Shown piece after piece: positions 12,651 to 24,565 of a stretch of 64,000 nt of DNA. Within the stretch, counting starts at the first letter, position 1. Every line of letters begins with the position of its first letter. The DNA is from Cytospora piceicola (taxonomy: Eukaryota; Ascomycota; Sordariomycetes; Diaporthales; Cytosporaceae): assembly GCA_023375675.1 (NCBI GenBank), contig JALQBC010000074.1, positions 1 through 64,000 of the forward strand. The letters are read 5' to 3'. The notes under the pieces are model-generated. The model was not told the origin of the DNA. It made no database searches and was given only the letters and a program-made list of their open reading frames with translations. A program made the translations under genes and the position numbers.

Positions 12651-13579
12651 GTGGGTTTTGCAGGTGCTGCGTACTGAGGCCAAGCTCAACGCCTCAAAGT
12701 GGTGGTACTGTGGTACTCGCAGCCGATTGGTAGAGCCATGGGACAAGTCAACGACAGCCTTTCTCTTTTTTTTCCCCCCTTCCCCCGTTCTGTGTCAGCA
12801 CTCAGACACATCATGCATGTGTGCCTGGAACTAAGACCGAGCCAGAACACTTTCTCCTCCCTCCACCACTCCCTCCACCAGTGACCAGACCAGTCTATCA
12901 GGTCTCTCCTTTTGTCTCGTCGCCTGGTTCAATCCACAATGCCAGCCCCTTCCTGGCCACCGGGCCACCATCAACAACGGCCCGGACGCCTCGTAATGCT
13001 GGAAAGCTATTACTCAACTACTCAACGTGAGGAGAGATGGGATGCTTCGATGACAGTGTGGTAACACATGACAAGTGGCAAGCTTCATTTCGACCAAGAA
13101 GCCAACCCCCAGACCCCAAACAAAGGCTTGAGCCAGTCCGACAAGTGCCGCCACCCTACTTACTTTACCGTACGGTTCTACTTAGTATTGCGATTGTTGT
13201 GTGCCCACATACTAAACTACTCCCATGATGATTCCCGGCCCCTGCCTGTCATGACTTTGTTGATTACTTTTCCTTGTCTCTTCACAGCTGTTTATTACAT
13301 ACATACATACCCACATACATACGACATACGACATACATATGCGGTACCTAGATATAGGTACCAATACCCCTGCGCTACCGCAAAAACGAGGAGGACGGGA
13401 GGTCAAGACCGCACGAGACCCAAGTTCCGGTCCCAGCAGGGCCAGGATGATGTGGATTACGGGATGGCACTGCACAGTCCAGATGCACTGCCAGGTGGAT
13501 TGGGATTGTCCGGGGTACGTACATAACTACGGATCCCGTGGTCAGTAGCCATTGTTCTCGTACGTAGTACGTACCTACT

Positions 13580-13598
13580 GTACTGTACCGTACAGTAC
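13580..13598. repeat. 19-bp near-perfect palindrome
   Basis: Two 9-bp arms (GTACTGTAC and its complement GTACAGTAC) flank a single central C at 13589. More GTAC words lie just upstream. Confidence 0.75.
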
Positions 13599-13935
13599 TG
13601 GTCTGTCTGTACCTTGTTGTGTGATGCGTCCTCGCTGCACGAGCATTTCAGCCCAAGTGGGCAGGGGAACAAAAGAAGCAAGCAGCAGGGACAACAAAAC
13701 TCGCATGCTGTTGCTCCATACATGTAACAGGCATTCAAGTTTGGTAATGACTGGATTTCCTTGCTGGCTGCATAATGCGTACTTACTAGTCTACTACTAC
13801 ATTATCCTGCTCCAACCTACGGATCCGTAACATGCATAGATAAACACCCAACCCATCTCACCTAACTTTCTACCTTTAACTTCCTGCATCTTTGCTCTAC
13901 CACTACTACCGCAATCAAAAAGCAACCGACCTACT

Positions 13936-14008
13936 TCTATCTATCTATCTATCTATATCTATATATCTACCTATCTACCCGACATACCTGTCTATCTCTC
14001 TATCTACC
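13936..14008. repeat. (TATC)n microsatellite in a pyrimidine-rich leader
   Basis: Imperfect CTAT/TATC tetranucleotide repeats end about 50 bp before the ATG of the next ORF. They probably lie in its 5' leader or core promoter. Confidence 0.8.
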
Positions 14009-14060
14009 AAGCGCAAGTTGCAACCCTCTTGATCGATAAAAACTCCCAACTACAAGCCCA

Positions 14061-14615
14061 ATGCTCGGCAACATCAACACCCTTGCGGTTTATATCCCTA
14101 CCTTCTTCCACCAGACGACGTCGGATTCGGAAGACGAGATGGCATCACCCCCATCAGACTCCCGTCGAGGTGGCATGCAGAGGAGGGATTCGTCAAGGTC
14201 CAATGGCGGCCGGCGACCACGGCTGCTTCGCTCCAGCGCAACTGAGCCATCCATCACCACTTCCACCGCAAGCAGAAACGCCCTGGCCACCCCGGGCTCC
14301 AGTCGACGAGCAACAGACCTTCTCAACCAAGTAGCCGAGTCTGGCTCACCACCACCCACGTCATCACCACTCTCCCAGAGCCCCACGATGTACGACAGCC
14401 CGGAGAGGGTCGTGAGGGATCATGTTAACCTGGACGGCTTCCGCCCCCACCTGGGTATGTCAGACATGGCGTCCTCCCCCATGCTGCTCTCGCGCCTTGC
14501 TGACAGTGGGGGTTTCACAGCCGATTCTGGTCGCTACTTCAGCTTCCCCAGCTTCGATGCGTGGCAGCCGGATCACCCGGAGGAGGAGAGGGAACCTGAG
14601 ATGCAATCCCCCTGA
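14061..14615 (+). CDS. Small Ser/Pro-rich protein of unknown function
   Basis: A single-exon ORF of 184 codons. I recognise no domain. The protein is Ser-, Pro- and Arg-rich and probably mostly disordered, with an acidic patch (SDSEDE) near residue 21 and two basic RRG/RRPR stretches. It ends in a more ordered-looking aromatic segment (YFSFPSFDAW) followed by an acidic tail. A pyrimidine-rich leader precedes the ATG, as is common for fungal genes. Translation could also start at 14139, which would remove the less protein-like first 26 residues. Amino-acid use and reading-frame length support a real gene, but splicing was not resolved and there is no family evidence. Confidence 0.5.
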   Translation: MLGNINTLAVYIPTFFHQTTSDSEDEMASPPSDSRRGGMQRRDSSRSNGGRRPRLLRSSATEPSITTSTASRNALATPGSSRRATDLLNQVAESGSPPPTSSPLSQSPTMYDSPERVVRDHVNLDGFRPHLGMSDMASSPMLLSRLADSGGFTADSGRYFSFPSFDAWQPDHPEEEREPEMQSP

Positions 14616-16916
14616 TTGGATTTCTTCCCCCACCTAGGATCTCTAGGATGGTCTGGAAAATTCCGAGGACGACGACTCCAAGGGCCCGCCGGCCCACCCA
14701 CCTGTCAACTGCGGCACGACGATGGCCCTTTTCTGGTCCATGCCACCGCTCATCATCGGCAGGGACTACTTCTGTGAGGCAGCCTTGCCGTGATGCAGGG
14801 GAACCACAGGCCAAGACCGTGGTGGCCTCGAGAGAGGTCGGCCCCGGGCCGTCGGCAGGCCGGGGCGATGATCAATGCAGGGGAGGACAGGACCTTGAGA
14901 TGAGGTCATAGGGCAGGCCCATGTTCATTAAAGCGATGGCGTACGTGGCGTTCAACAACCGGGGGCAGTACATACACTGCTCTCAGACATTCCTTTCTCG
15001 ATTTTATTTTTTTGGTTTCCCCTTTTCTACCCGGGGTTGGGATTGTACATAGGCTCGGCTGGGAGGATTTACACTATGCAGGCACCAAGGCTGGCCTGCA
15101 TATGGGATGACCAGGTGGCACGGGATTGAACTCTCGAAGGGAAACGGCCTCTTCTCATTCACCCGAAAGGAGGACCGGTGAAACTTTGTACATCATGACA
15201 GGCTCCGCCAGCACACAGGATGCGGAGTGTTGCTTCCAGGATACCCATTTCGCGAAACCCCCCACAAAACCGATCGAGATTGTGGGATAATACATAGACG
15301 AACACACAAGAAACCAACAATAATATGATAGCGATCCGCTACTACTGCTACTACTTACTACTCTTACACGCTGGCCTTTGTTCCCGCCCTTCTGGAAGTG
15401 ACTTGGTGCCCCGTTTTCTGCTTCCTCTAGCTCCTCCTGGCCCTTTTTCCTTGGAAGGCTTCGTGCCTGGCAGATCCGGTCCAACCGCGGGACAGACCGA
15501 GAGAGCCGGTGGGGCCCCAGCGCGTGGCATTGGCAGGGCATGGCATGGCAAGAGTTCCTATTCGAAATGCGGGCACAAGAAAGTGACAAAGGCCGTCATC
15601 CCGGGCAGCTACCGGGGGAAGGTCAAGTGAGCCGGATCGTCAGGGATGTGCAGAATGGGTGATCCGGCGGTGAGGCTCGAGCGAGCATGGTAATAATGGG
15701 TAGGGTTGGTAAGGTTGGTAGAGTTGGTGCATTACCTAGGATGGGGTGAGGTCATTGTGTTGTGTGTATGTATGTATGTGTATGTGTGTATGGCTGAGAT
15801 TGAGACGTGGGCGGGCCCCCTTTCCCTCCTCCGGCAATGACCGGCCGTTGCAGAGTTGGCTGGGCACCAGAGCTACCTAGGTGTGCCATGCTGGATATTT
15901 GTCAAGGTCAAGGTGTGATCGGATATGTCACCCGGACTATTTGGGCTCCTCGGGGGGTGGAAAGGAGAAAGATGCAAGACAACCTTGGAATGAGTATGCA
16001 GCATGATGTTTTCCCCCTTCCATTCCTTACTGACGATGCCGGTTGGCGGATAAGCAGATGGAGTTTCATATTGGGGCCGAAAGTCCCGTCACCGAGGTTG
16101 GTCGCGGGCCTTTGGGCGGAGTGGGAGCACTTAAATTACACACAGTGAGCACGTTGTGATGTGTGCCAGTTCCTGGCGTCGATCCATAAAACCCGAAGAC
16201 TGTTGGGCTGGCACGGGTTGGAGGGTGGTCGTTGATCAATATTGCTTGCGAGTCATCCCCGACGCCGATGGGCAAGCGAGCGAGCGGCTACGAACTCAGT
16301 CGCTCGAGCATGGTACAGTACTGCAGCTCAGCACGATCAACAACGCTCAGGTGGTCCTCATCGATACGCAAGACCCAAACCGATACAGAATCTCTTCAGG
16401 CCGGAATGGTGGTCAGAGATGATGGCATAAGCCTTCCACCACTCTGGAATAATCCTTTCGAAGAAACCTTATCGGACTAGTACGATTCAGTGCATGCAGA
16501 CCTCGGCACCTTGGTTTTATTTCTGGTTTGAAGTGGCATTCGGGGAGAGCGGTCCTGCCAGGGTCAATGATTAATCTCACCATTGAATGGACTGATCCTT
16601 CCAACGGATGATGCTTAGTGACATAAACGCTGTAGATACATATCACCGATAAGGATCTCCATATCGGGGCTAGTTTGCAGAAAGTGAATCTGACGGCTTA
16701 GCGGGGTAATGGAAAAACATCCTCCGGAAGAAGGTGGCTCCAGGCTCCGAAAGCTTGGACCACCTCCACAGACCCCGAGCCCAGCCAGCGATTCGAAAAT
16801 TTAGCGACAAGCACTTGGAACGACTCCCCTCCGCCCTGAAGGTTGAAATTCGCGATCTTCCAATCCCACCCGACCAACGACCTTTTGACCATCTTTGAGA
16901 AGTAAACCTCGCAAAG
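14616..16916. other. Intergenic region upstream of eS1
   Basis: I see no supportable gene in these 2.3 kb. A TG/TATG microsatellite lies at 15756-15792, and isolated CCTAGG palindromes at about 15732 and 15872. The last few hundred bases should contain the strong promoter expected for a ribosomal protein gene. Confidence 0.6.
15756..15792. repeat. (TG)n/(TATG)n microsatellite
   Basis: This is an interrupted TGTG and TATG tract in intergenic DNA. Confidence 0.8.
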
Positions 16917-18003
16917 ATGGCTGTTGGCAAGTACGTCAATCCCCACGATCTCCAGCGACTCTACGAAGATACTCAGACCGATATTGCGAACCATGCAAAG
17001 CAACAGTCGCGCTGACGGTTATATTTTTGTAGGAACAAGAGACTTTCCAAGGGCAAGAAGGGCCTCAAGAAGAAGACCGTCGACCCCTTCTCCCGCAAGG
17101 ACTGGTACGCCATCAAGGTACGATTGACACCGCTTCCAATGCCCAAACCAATGAACAATTGGCTGACGAGTGCACGCAAATAGGCTCCTGCTCCGTTCAA
17201 CGTTAGAGAGTAAGAAAACCGATACACCCCGAGTCGCGACGACTACGCCGAATGAATTCAGGGTCTGACAATCAATTTACAGTGTCGGCAAGACTCTCGT
17301 GAACCGGACCACTGGTCTGAAGAACGCCAACGACTCCCTGAAGGGCCGCGTTGTTGAGGTTTCCCTGGCCGATCTGCAGAAGGATGAGGACCACGCATTC
17401 CGCAAGATCAAGCTCAGGATCGACGAGGTTCAGGGCAAGAACTGCCTGACCAACTTCCACGGTCTCGACTTCACATCCGACAAGCTGCGATCGCTCGTCC
17501 GCAAGTGGCAGTCCCTGATCGAGGCCAACGTCACCGTCAAGACCACCGACGACTACCTCCTCCGCCTCTTCGCCATCGCTTTCACCAAGCGCCGCCCCAA
17601 CCAGATCAAGAAGACGACCTACGCCGCTTCTTCCCAGATCCGTGCCATCCGAAGGAAGATGACTGAGATCATCACCCGTGAGGCCGGCAGCTGCACCCTG
17701 CAGCAGCTGACCAACAAGCTCATCCCCGAGGTCATTGGCCGCGAGATTGAGAAGGCTACCCAGGGCATCTACCCCCTGCAGCACGTACGTGGACAACCCA
17801 GGCGGCAGGACGCGAGGGCGTAATGATAGGACAGGGGAAGGCTGACAGTTTTCACACAGGTTCACATCCGCAAGGTCAAGCTGCTCAAGCAGCCCAAGTT
17901 CGAGCTCGGCACCCTGATGGCTCTCCACGGCGAGTCCATCACGGATGAGCAGGGACAGAAGGTCGAGCGGGAGTTCAAGGAGCGTGTTCTTGAGGAGGTG
18001 TAA
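16917..18003 (+). CDS. rps1: 40S ribosomal protein eS1 (S1/S3Ae)
   Basis: Five exons (16917-16930, 17033-17117, 17184-17209, 17283-17784, 17860-18003) give 256 aa, the usual length for eukaryotic eS1. The start [15 protein letters not shown] is the basic eS1 N terminus, followed by the conserved [17 protein letters not shown] stretch. The long fourth exon covers the core, including the [15 protein letters not shown] helix. The protein sits on the 40S platform near the mRNA exit. The first exon is only 14 nt, the common layout of fungal ribosomal protein genes with an intron just after the start codon. An antisense open frame of 292 codons covers the same region but is only a composition shadow. 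Confidence 0.97.
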
Positions 18004-18935
18004 AGTTGGGAAACAACAAAATTGACTTGGAGTGCGGCATGGACATGGTTTCTTCCGGCAATACCTCTCTAGGGCGTGGGTCTTGCTTCTTCGTTGCATT
18101 TGGCGTGGGCAAACCGGTACAGAGTAGTCATGGATATCTGTGCCTTTCATGAGTACAGGCCGGAATGAATCAAAAAAGGGAAATCAAATAAGACGACCAG
18201 CCCCACTCCAAGTCTGACCCGTCCGCTACGAGTTGCAGCCATGCGTTCCCTGGGCCCGGTTTGGTTGTCGGTTTCGCTTCGCAGCGTCCCTCAGACAGCG
18301 AGGTGAATTACGACGTGCTTTCGGAACCGACAAGAGGGTCATAGAAGCTCTATGGATGTAGAGGATTATCCGCAACGTTGAATACATGAGGATAGGAAGC
18401 CCGTTCTAGTCGTCCCAAATGACCCTATTTATGCCCACATACATATGCGTCCTGTCATTTGCCATCGTATCACCACCGTCATCGCGAAACGTGAAACACT
18501 GATAACTACCGCCACACGATGCATCCAACCAAAGGAGACATTTGAGCCATTCGGCAGTTTTCACTGATACCTGGTCTTAGCCTTCTATTTTTCTATGTTC
18601 GCGCGGCAGCTAGTATTTAATACGTCGACCACGCGGTTTGTGTGTGTGCGCGGTCATGGGTCCTCTACCTTTTTTTTTTTTAATGGAGGGGCAAACAAAA
18701 CCAAGGTTTGCATGACTTCGCATGACTGACCTCACCTTACCTTACCCAACAACCTTGGAACCCTTTGTCTCTCTGCCTTATACAAGTACACGCCACTTAC
18801 TTAGACTACCCTCCACATCCTGCCGTTGCCGATTTGGAACTTGGCCGCCTAACTAACGTTCATAATATATCCCTACGAATTTTACTCTTCTACGATACCT
18901 GAATAATATCATATGATCCCATAACTACTGCAATC
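18004..18935. other. Intergenic eS1 / Rab18-like
   Basis: This holds the 3' flank of eS1 and the promoter and leader of the GTPase gene. A T11 run lies near 18670. No other gene is seen. Confidence 0.6.
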
Positions 18936-19892
18936 ATGGCTTCTGAAGACTCTCTTCCCACTTTGAAAATACTCCTCATAGGACCGTCCGGCGCTGGAAA
19001 GTCTGCGTGTAAGTCGTGGTGTTCGGCAGTATCTTTGGGGAGAAAAACATTCGCACATACAATCTGTGTATTTCTTCTATTTCGAGTATGGAGAATGAAA
19101 ACCTGGACTGACTGTGATAACTGTTGTTCAGTGTTGACGAGATACTGTGAGGATGTATTCGAGCCCGAGTCTGCCACGGCGACTATCGGGATAGACTTCA
19201 AGGTATGAGAACTGAGCCCGACTAAACTTACACCCGGGATGTTCTCATGCCACAGTTCTGGAATCCTTCCTTGTATATTTCTCTTTTCTAACGGCGCTTG
19301 CCATGCTAGATCAAGAAACTCTCAGTCAGGGGGAAGGCTTACCGACTGACGCTTTTCGATACGGTGAGTAAACATCCGATGAAGACCCCTGACCGGGGTT
19401 CAAACCAACATCACCCTCGTCCCCAGCAACAGCAACAGACACAACACGCCCATCACTCTTGACTAAAACCCACCCCCCCAGGCCGGCCAAGAACGCTTCC
19501 GCACCCTCTCAACGTCCTACTACCGCGGCGCGCACGGCGTCATCCTGGTCTACGACACCTCGTCCCGGACCTCCTTCGCCAGCATGGAGACGTGGTTCGA
19601 CGAGGTGGAGATGAACACCGTCTCGGGCGTCGCCCTCTACCTGGTCGGCACCAAGACGGACCGGCCGCGCGCCGTGCCCGCCGCGGAGGGGCGGGCCCTG
19701 GCCGAGGCGCACGGCGCCGGCTTCTGCGAGGTCAGCGCCAAGACGAGCGCCAACGTTCGGGAGCCCTTCGTCGAGGTCGTCGACGCCGTGGTGGGCGACC
19801 CCGCGCTCATGCGGGAGGCCGACAGGGGGAGGGACGGGGCCGTCAAGGTCGGGGATCGGGCCGGGGACGAGGGCGCGGCTTGTTCGTGCTGA
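18936..19892 (+). CDS. Rab18-like small GTPase
   Basis: Four exons (18936-19008, 19132-19202, 19310-19363, 19482-19892) encode 202 aa. The P-loop GPSGAGKS is at residues 16-23, the switch I segment ATIGIDFK precedes residue 49, and DTAGQE is at 65-70. The base-recognition motif is TKTD (123-126) rather than the usual Rab NKxD, and SAK is at 151-153. The protein ends in CSC, a CXC double-prenylation signal. Sequence around switch I/II (YYRGAHGVILVYD) resembles Rab18, which acts on ER and lipid-droplet membranes. Exon 4 is much more GC-rich than its neighbours and produces long false frames on both strands. Rab18 is the best fit, but other Rab classes are not excluded without a phylogeny. Confidence 0.9.
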
Positions 19893-20302
19893 TGGATTGG
19901 GGAGGGGGGGGCCTTCGTTTGTTCTTTTTTTTCTTTGGGTTCTTGTTTGGTGGCTTATGTTGTCTTGTCTCGGTCTGTTCAGAGACTAGTCTGATTAAGT
20001 CTGGTTATGGTTGCGTGGAACGAAGTGTACGACGGCGTTTTTGAACGATAATGCATGGCAGGCATGGCGCGGCGCGCAAGCAATACGAGTGATGAAACCT
20101 GCAGGGCGCAGGGCACGGGATGTCTATGGGAACTCTCTTTGGATGAACTTGGACTGCATCACTACTCCTTATGTACTTAGAATGTCTATTGCCAAGAATG
20201 CACATACACAGCAGCCAACCTGTGAAGGCTCGATGGGAATCCAACCCGTTCTAGGAAACAGCCCTGCCTCTGATCTAGAAACACCATACCAGCCGGTCCT
20301 AT
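19893..20302. other. Convergent spacer
   Basis: This is the 3' region between the convergent Rab18-like and alpha/beta hydrolase genes. Nothing else is visible. Confidence 0.6.
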
Positions 20303-21681
20303 CTACTCCTCTGGACTGAGGAACCGCACAACAGCTTTAAATCCTGTCAGCATGTCTCAATCTCAATTGCACCCCTTCAGGGCAACGCATTCTGCGTCAA
20401 GAAACAAAACTCACCTTGCCTAAACGCCTCCGGGTTCTCCGAGATGACCCAGTGGCCGCTCTCGACGTCCACGACCTCAAAGAGGGGGAAGAACTGGCCC
20501 ACGACCGGCAGCACCTCGTCCGGGACGTACTTGCTCTTGGTGCCCCTGATGAACAGCGCCCTCTTCTCGAACCGGACCCCGCCCGGCTCCTTGTACGGGA
20601 AGTCGCCCATGTGGGACAGGGACTTGCCGAGGACGTCGATGGGCACGCGGAACTTCTTGGTCTTCTGGCCTGGCGGGGTGTGCAGGTTCCCGAGGAGGAA
20701 CTGCCGGATGGGGACGGACTTGGGGGGTTTATCAGTACAGACACGGGTTGAGAGTTGTCAAGGGTGAAATGGAGACGAGTAGAGAAGGGAGACGGGGAAG
20801 GGGGAAGGGGGGATGGGGATGGAGGTTGGATGCGAACCTCTTCGACCTCGGCCATTATTGCATCTGCCTCCTTCAGCGACGACACGTTCGCGTCCTCGAT
20901 CTTCTTCATGTTCCGGACGTATTTGGCGAAATCGGACCCGAGGATGGCGTCGACGGGGGCGTTGTCCACCGCGACGACGTCCTTGACCAGCCGTGGAGAG
21001 CGCAGGGCCAGGGTCATGGCTGCTTTGGCGCCCCTTTCCCTCCGATGTCAGAATAGGACCCCGTAGCGATAAGTTGAGGATGATGAATTTCAAGGGGAGA
21101 GAGGTCTCTCACATCGAGTGGCCTATGATGGTCGGGTTTTCGATCTTGTGCTGCTCCATGAAAGCCCCGACGTCCTCTGCCATGGCCATGTAGTCATGGC
21201 GAGGGTCGTGAGGGGAGTCGCCATGATTTCGAAGATCCTTTGGCCGATTATCAGCCTCATTCTTTGGTAGGTATATCCGTAGCCGGGCTTTATATAGTAG
21301 ATATTACTTACAATGGCATATATCGAGCGCCCAAGATCCCGTGCCAGTGCTCTAGATGAGGAAATAACTCAGCCATCGTTTTCACTCTCACCACCGAACA
21401 AGAATCCTCAAAGGTGACGTGACGTACTTGCTGATACTCCGGTTGTTCTTCTTCGACCCGAACAGGCCGTGGAGGAACAGGATGGGAGATATCCGGTCCG
21501 GGTCGTCCGACACCGGCTTGGCTGGTTCGTGAAGGTCGTAGGCCAGGGGCACATGTGATATCGAGCCCGAGGTGCTGCTGTAGAAGCGATGAGTTGTCGC
21601 AATGGGACGCATGCAGCCAGGGCCGCGCAGCCCTTGCAGGACAGGCCTTGCGCCGAGTCCGAGTAACATCCTTACGGTCAC
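20303..21681 (-). CDS. Mitochondrial alpha/beta hydrolase, ABHD11/Imo32-like
   Basis: Six exons (21681-21428, 21351-21312, 21237-21113, 21033-20838, 20718-20415, 20343-20303) join in frame to 319 aa. The oxyanion-type HGLFGS is at residues 71-76, the LRNHGDSPH motif at 100-108, the nucleophile elbow GHSMG with Ser139, and the catalytic His294 in SGHW. This order matches the ABHD11/Imo32 family, mitochondrial hydrolases whose human member protects the lipoylated 2-oxoglutarate dehydrogenase complex. The first 35 residues are Arg-rich and lack acidic residues, as expected of a mitochondrial presequence. The fourth intron uses an unusual GTTCGC donor at 20837. A Met at codon 5 is an alternative start. 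It is transcribed in the same direction as the TFIIE alpha gene. Confidence 0.9.
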
Positions 21682-22072
21682 GAGTTACTACTATTATGAA
21701 AGAATAAATCTAGGGGCAATAACTTCATGTCGGTGTCATTCAAGTTCGGCAATATGATAAGATATTTTTGGAATATCACACAGCTTATGCACGGACCACC
21801 TACATCACAGCATCCACGGCGGGAGCTCTATTTACGATGCATGATTGAACGTGATAATGGGTGGTATCATACTGCTTTCAATTTTCTGACGTCAAGATTT
21901 ACGTCAAGATGTACACTAAGAAGGATACCAGCTACAGTGCGATCAAGTCGAAGCAGTATCTACCTCGACCAATCCCCAGATGCTCATGATCCTTGATGCC
22001 ATAGCGTTCTGTTCATCCGCCATCGCATTCTCCTCATCAGATCCACTTCCATAGATCCGAGTCTTAATGCTT
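21682..22072. other. Intergenic hydrolase / TFIIE alpha
   Basis: This short spacer holds the promoter of the hydrolase and the 3' end of TFIIE alpha, both minus strand. No other feature is seen. Confidence 0.55.
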
Positions 22073-23515
22073 TTATACATCCTCAAACTCCATGTCATCC
22101 TCGTCGTCGTCATCTCCTTCGTCAGCCGCCGGCTCCTCGATCTTCACCTTCTTCGCAGGCCTGTCCTCCGCATCAGGGCTCTCGCGCTTCAACGAGCGGA
22201 GTCCGTTGTCGTTGACTCCAGGCTCGCTCTTGATCGGCACACTGGACTGACGGAGCGGCGAAGGCGTAGGCTTTGTTCCTGTGGTGGCGGGCGCGGGGGT
22301 CGAGTTGACAGGAGGGGTCGCAACCACATCCTCGAAGTCACCTTCGTCATCGTCGTCCTCTGACTCCTCGTCCTTCTTCGCTGCCAGGGCTGCCTGCTCT
22401 CTCTTGAGATTCTCCATGTAGCTGCTCAGCTCTTGCGCCTGCGACTCATCCAAAGCCTGGGTCCGCTTCAGGGTCTGCTTGTCGGCCTCGACGTTCGAAG
22501 CTGTGCCGCCCGCAGTAGGTGTCGCAGAGTATGATGCTCCATCGATCGTACTGCTGGACATCCACGCTGGAAGGGCGTTCTGCTTGGCGATCTTTTCCTT
22601 TCGGAGTCGCTCTGCCTCCCTCTCCTCTTCCGTCGGGCCTTCAGAGTTCGAGATATTGATGTCGATCTTCTTGGGACCTGTGTCCGCCAATCCCTTGACA
22701 CTAGTAGGCTTGGCTTGCTCAACGACGGTACTCTTGGCGACCTGGTGTTGGGCATCTCTGACGACTGGAAGGGCGCTCTGGATGGCAAGCTCAAAGTCGT
22801 TGTCAGGTACAACCACACTGTCAATCCGCAGCAGTTGATCGGTGATGAACTTCAACTGATTGTTCAAGCGCGTGACCTTCTCATGGCCAGCCGAGGTCCT
22901 GTCTGCTTCGTGGCTGAGATAGGCTTCGCATCTCTGGCAAATGAAGCCCAGCGGGCCCACAGTATCGAGTACCTCCATCTGGGTGTAGTCGGCCTTACAT
23001 CTGGGGCAGACGTACTCTTTGCGCTCGTTTGCAGGAACCGAGGGAACTTGCATGTCCTTGCCCAGCTTGTAGACTCTCCATTTGATGAAGTCGATGGTCT
23101 GTCGGTAGTCGATGAAGTAATAGGTACGGTTGACCGGCCGAACAGAGCCCTCCTTGAGCTCTGAGCGTATGTGTCTAGATAATTCATTCAAGGTTAGCCC
23201 AGGGGAACTGGACCCAGAGGAACTGTCTCTTGATGCTGTACATACACTGCCAGGAACCGATCGTCTCTAAGCTTCGCGCAGAGCTTGTGGACGTCTTTCA
23301 TTGCCGTCATACTAAGGAGGTATGCCAGATCGTCGTCACGCAGTCTAGAACCAGAACGTCAGCAAGCCCGCGTCGCGTGTCCCGTAGGTTTTGCGCGTAA
23401 CCCACGCTGAGTGAATGACCAGAGCGTCAATGACGAGGATGTGTCGGACGTCAAAACTGGGTTGCTGGTAGAATGCGCGCGCGCAGGAGCGCACAAGCTG
23501 CTTTGCCAGATCCAT
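22073..23515 (-). CDS. tfa1: Transcription initiation factor IIE subunit alpha
   Basis: Three exons (23515-23406, 23344-23246, 23174-22073) encode 436 aa. The N-terminal 120 residues form the winged-helix TFE domain, including LRDDDLAYLLSMTAMKDVHKL. The zinc ribbon follows with Cys126, Cys129, Cys149 and Cys152. After that come a helical linker, a low-complexity region and a very acidic C terminus (DDDDEDDMEFEDV). TFIIE alpha recruits and regulates TFIIH at RNA polymerase II promoters, and the acidic tail is its known contact for TFIIH. Length and domain order fit fungal Tfa1. It is divergent from the DNA polymerase gene. Confidence 0.95.
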
Positions 23516-24565
23516 CGTGGGGAGGGCCGGTGTCCGAAATTAGGTCAGGTTCTGTTCTGAGTACTCAAGGCGACGAGGCGACGAGGCGACGGGGTCTCGA
23601 TGAGCAGGTGGTCGAAGCCGAGATGTGAGGTTTCGAAAGTCGATAAGCTTTTTCGAAGGTAAGAAGGTAAGCGCCGAGAAGGAGTGAACGATTGCAGAAA
23701 TTCGAAGTGAGGTCGTAGCGAGGTGCTACCACGGCTATTTATGTCAGCGCCGATGCGAAAGCATGTCGCGGGCTAAGAAACGGCACCACGGCGGCGAGGC
23801 GTCGAGTTCGCGTTATTGAGAGGTATAGAGAACTGCCATTGAATGATGAGAACAATGGCGTTGAGTGTATTGTTCTCGAGAGGAAAAGTGTAGCGTTCCA
23901 AGTTGCTGACGATGGGGAAGTGGAAGAGACGCTCTGCTAAACTCCAAACTAACCGAAACCCTGACAAAAGCAACAGCCTCGCCCCACTACGACATCAATC
24001 AATGCAGATGATCCGTGCCCTTGTCAGGCGCTTACCCTTGCTTAGCGCAGAAGTGTACTTAGCTCTAGTGGGCTAGATACCTTGGTACTTGCTGGGTACC
24101 TAGGTACCTGGATAGATATGTTTAGTATGCTGAGTAAGCATTTATGGGTCACAGTAGATCTACCTACCACAGTGCACTGTAGGTAGACTACTTAGGTATC
24201 TAGGAAGGAGTGACGACTGACTGTATCGAAATATCACTACCTGTTTGAGTAGTATACTAGGTCAAGTAACTACCTAGGTACCAGAAATCTGACCAAGTGG
24301 GAACCAGCGGCTTCACTGCTCGTTGCAACTTCTTGTCTAGCCCGGTAATCAGCTCGTTTCCTACCATTGTCACTGTGGCGATTCGTGGTGACGATGAATT
24401 TCGATCCGCTTGTGTCCCATTGGGGTCTCATACGTCTTGTGCAGTGATGACCTTGCGCTCCGAGGGCTCTCTCACTTCTGAGACATAGCTCACTTACCGT
24501 ATTTCTTGACGTGCCCTCTCCATGCACCTGGGATTCTTCAATCCCTTAACTCTCGCGACGCCAAT
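23516..24565. promoter_or_regulatory. Divergent promoter region TFIIE alpha / DNA polymerase X
   Basis: This 1-kb spacer contains palindromic TAGGTACC words at about 24075-24115, 24190-24202 and 24270-24283. A GACGAGGCGAC repeat lies at about 23570-23595. No gene is seen. Confidence 0.5.

Larger units (their letters stand above)
10207..14060. other. Long intergenic region rich in simple repeats
   Basis: I find no supportable gene in these 3.9 kb. It holds a CA microsatellite (11471-11523), a GCTGC repeat (11960-11998), a dense cluster of palindromic TAGGTACC words (12455-12650), a 19-bp palindrome (13580-13598) and a TATC microsatellite (13936-14008). ORFs at 10579-10983 (+) and 11804-12421 (-) lack protein-like features. 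Confidence 0.6.

Noticed and set aside
15110..15180. GTTCAATCC B-box-like word on - strand
   Set aside because: No A box or acceptor stem is found at tRNA distance.
17272..18150. 292-codon ORF on - strand
   Set aside because: It is antisense to the well-supported eS1 exons 4 and 5 and shows no protein-family features.
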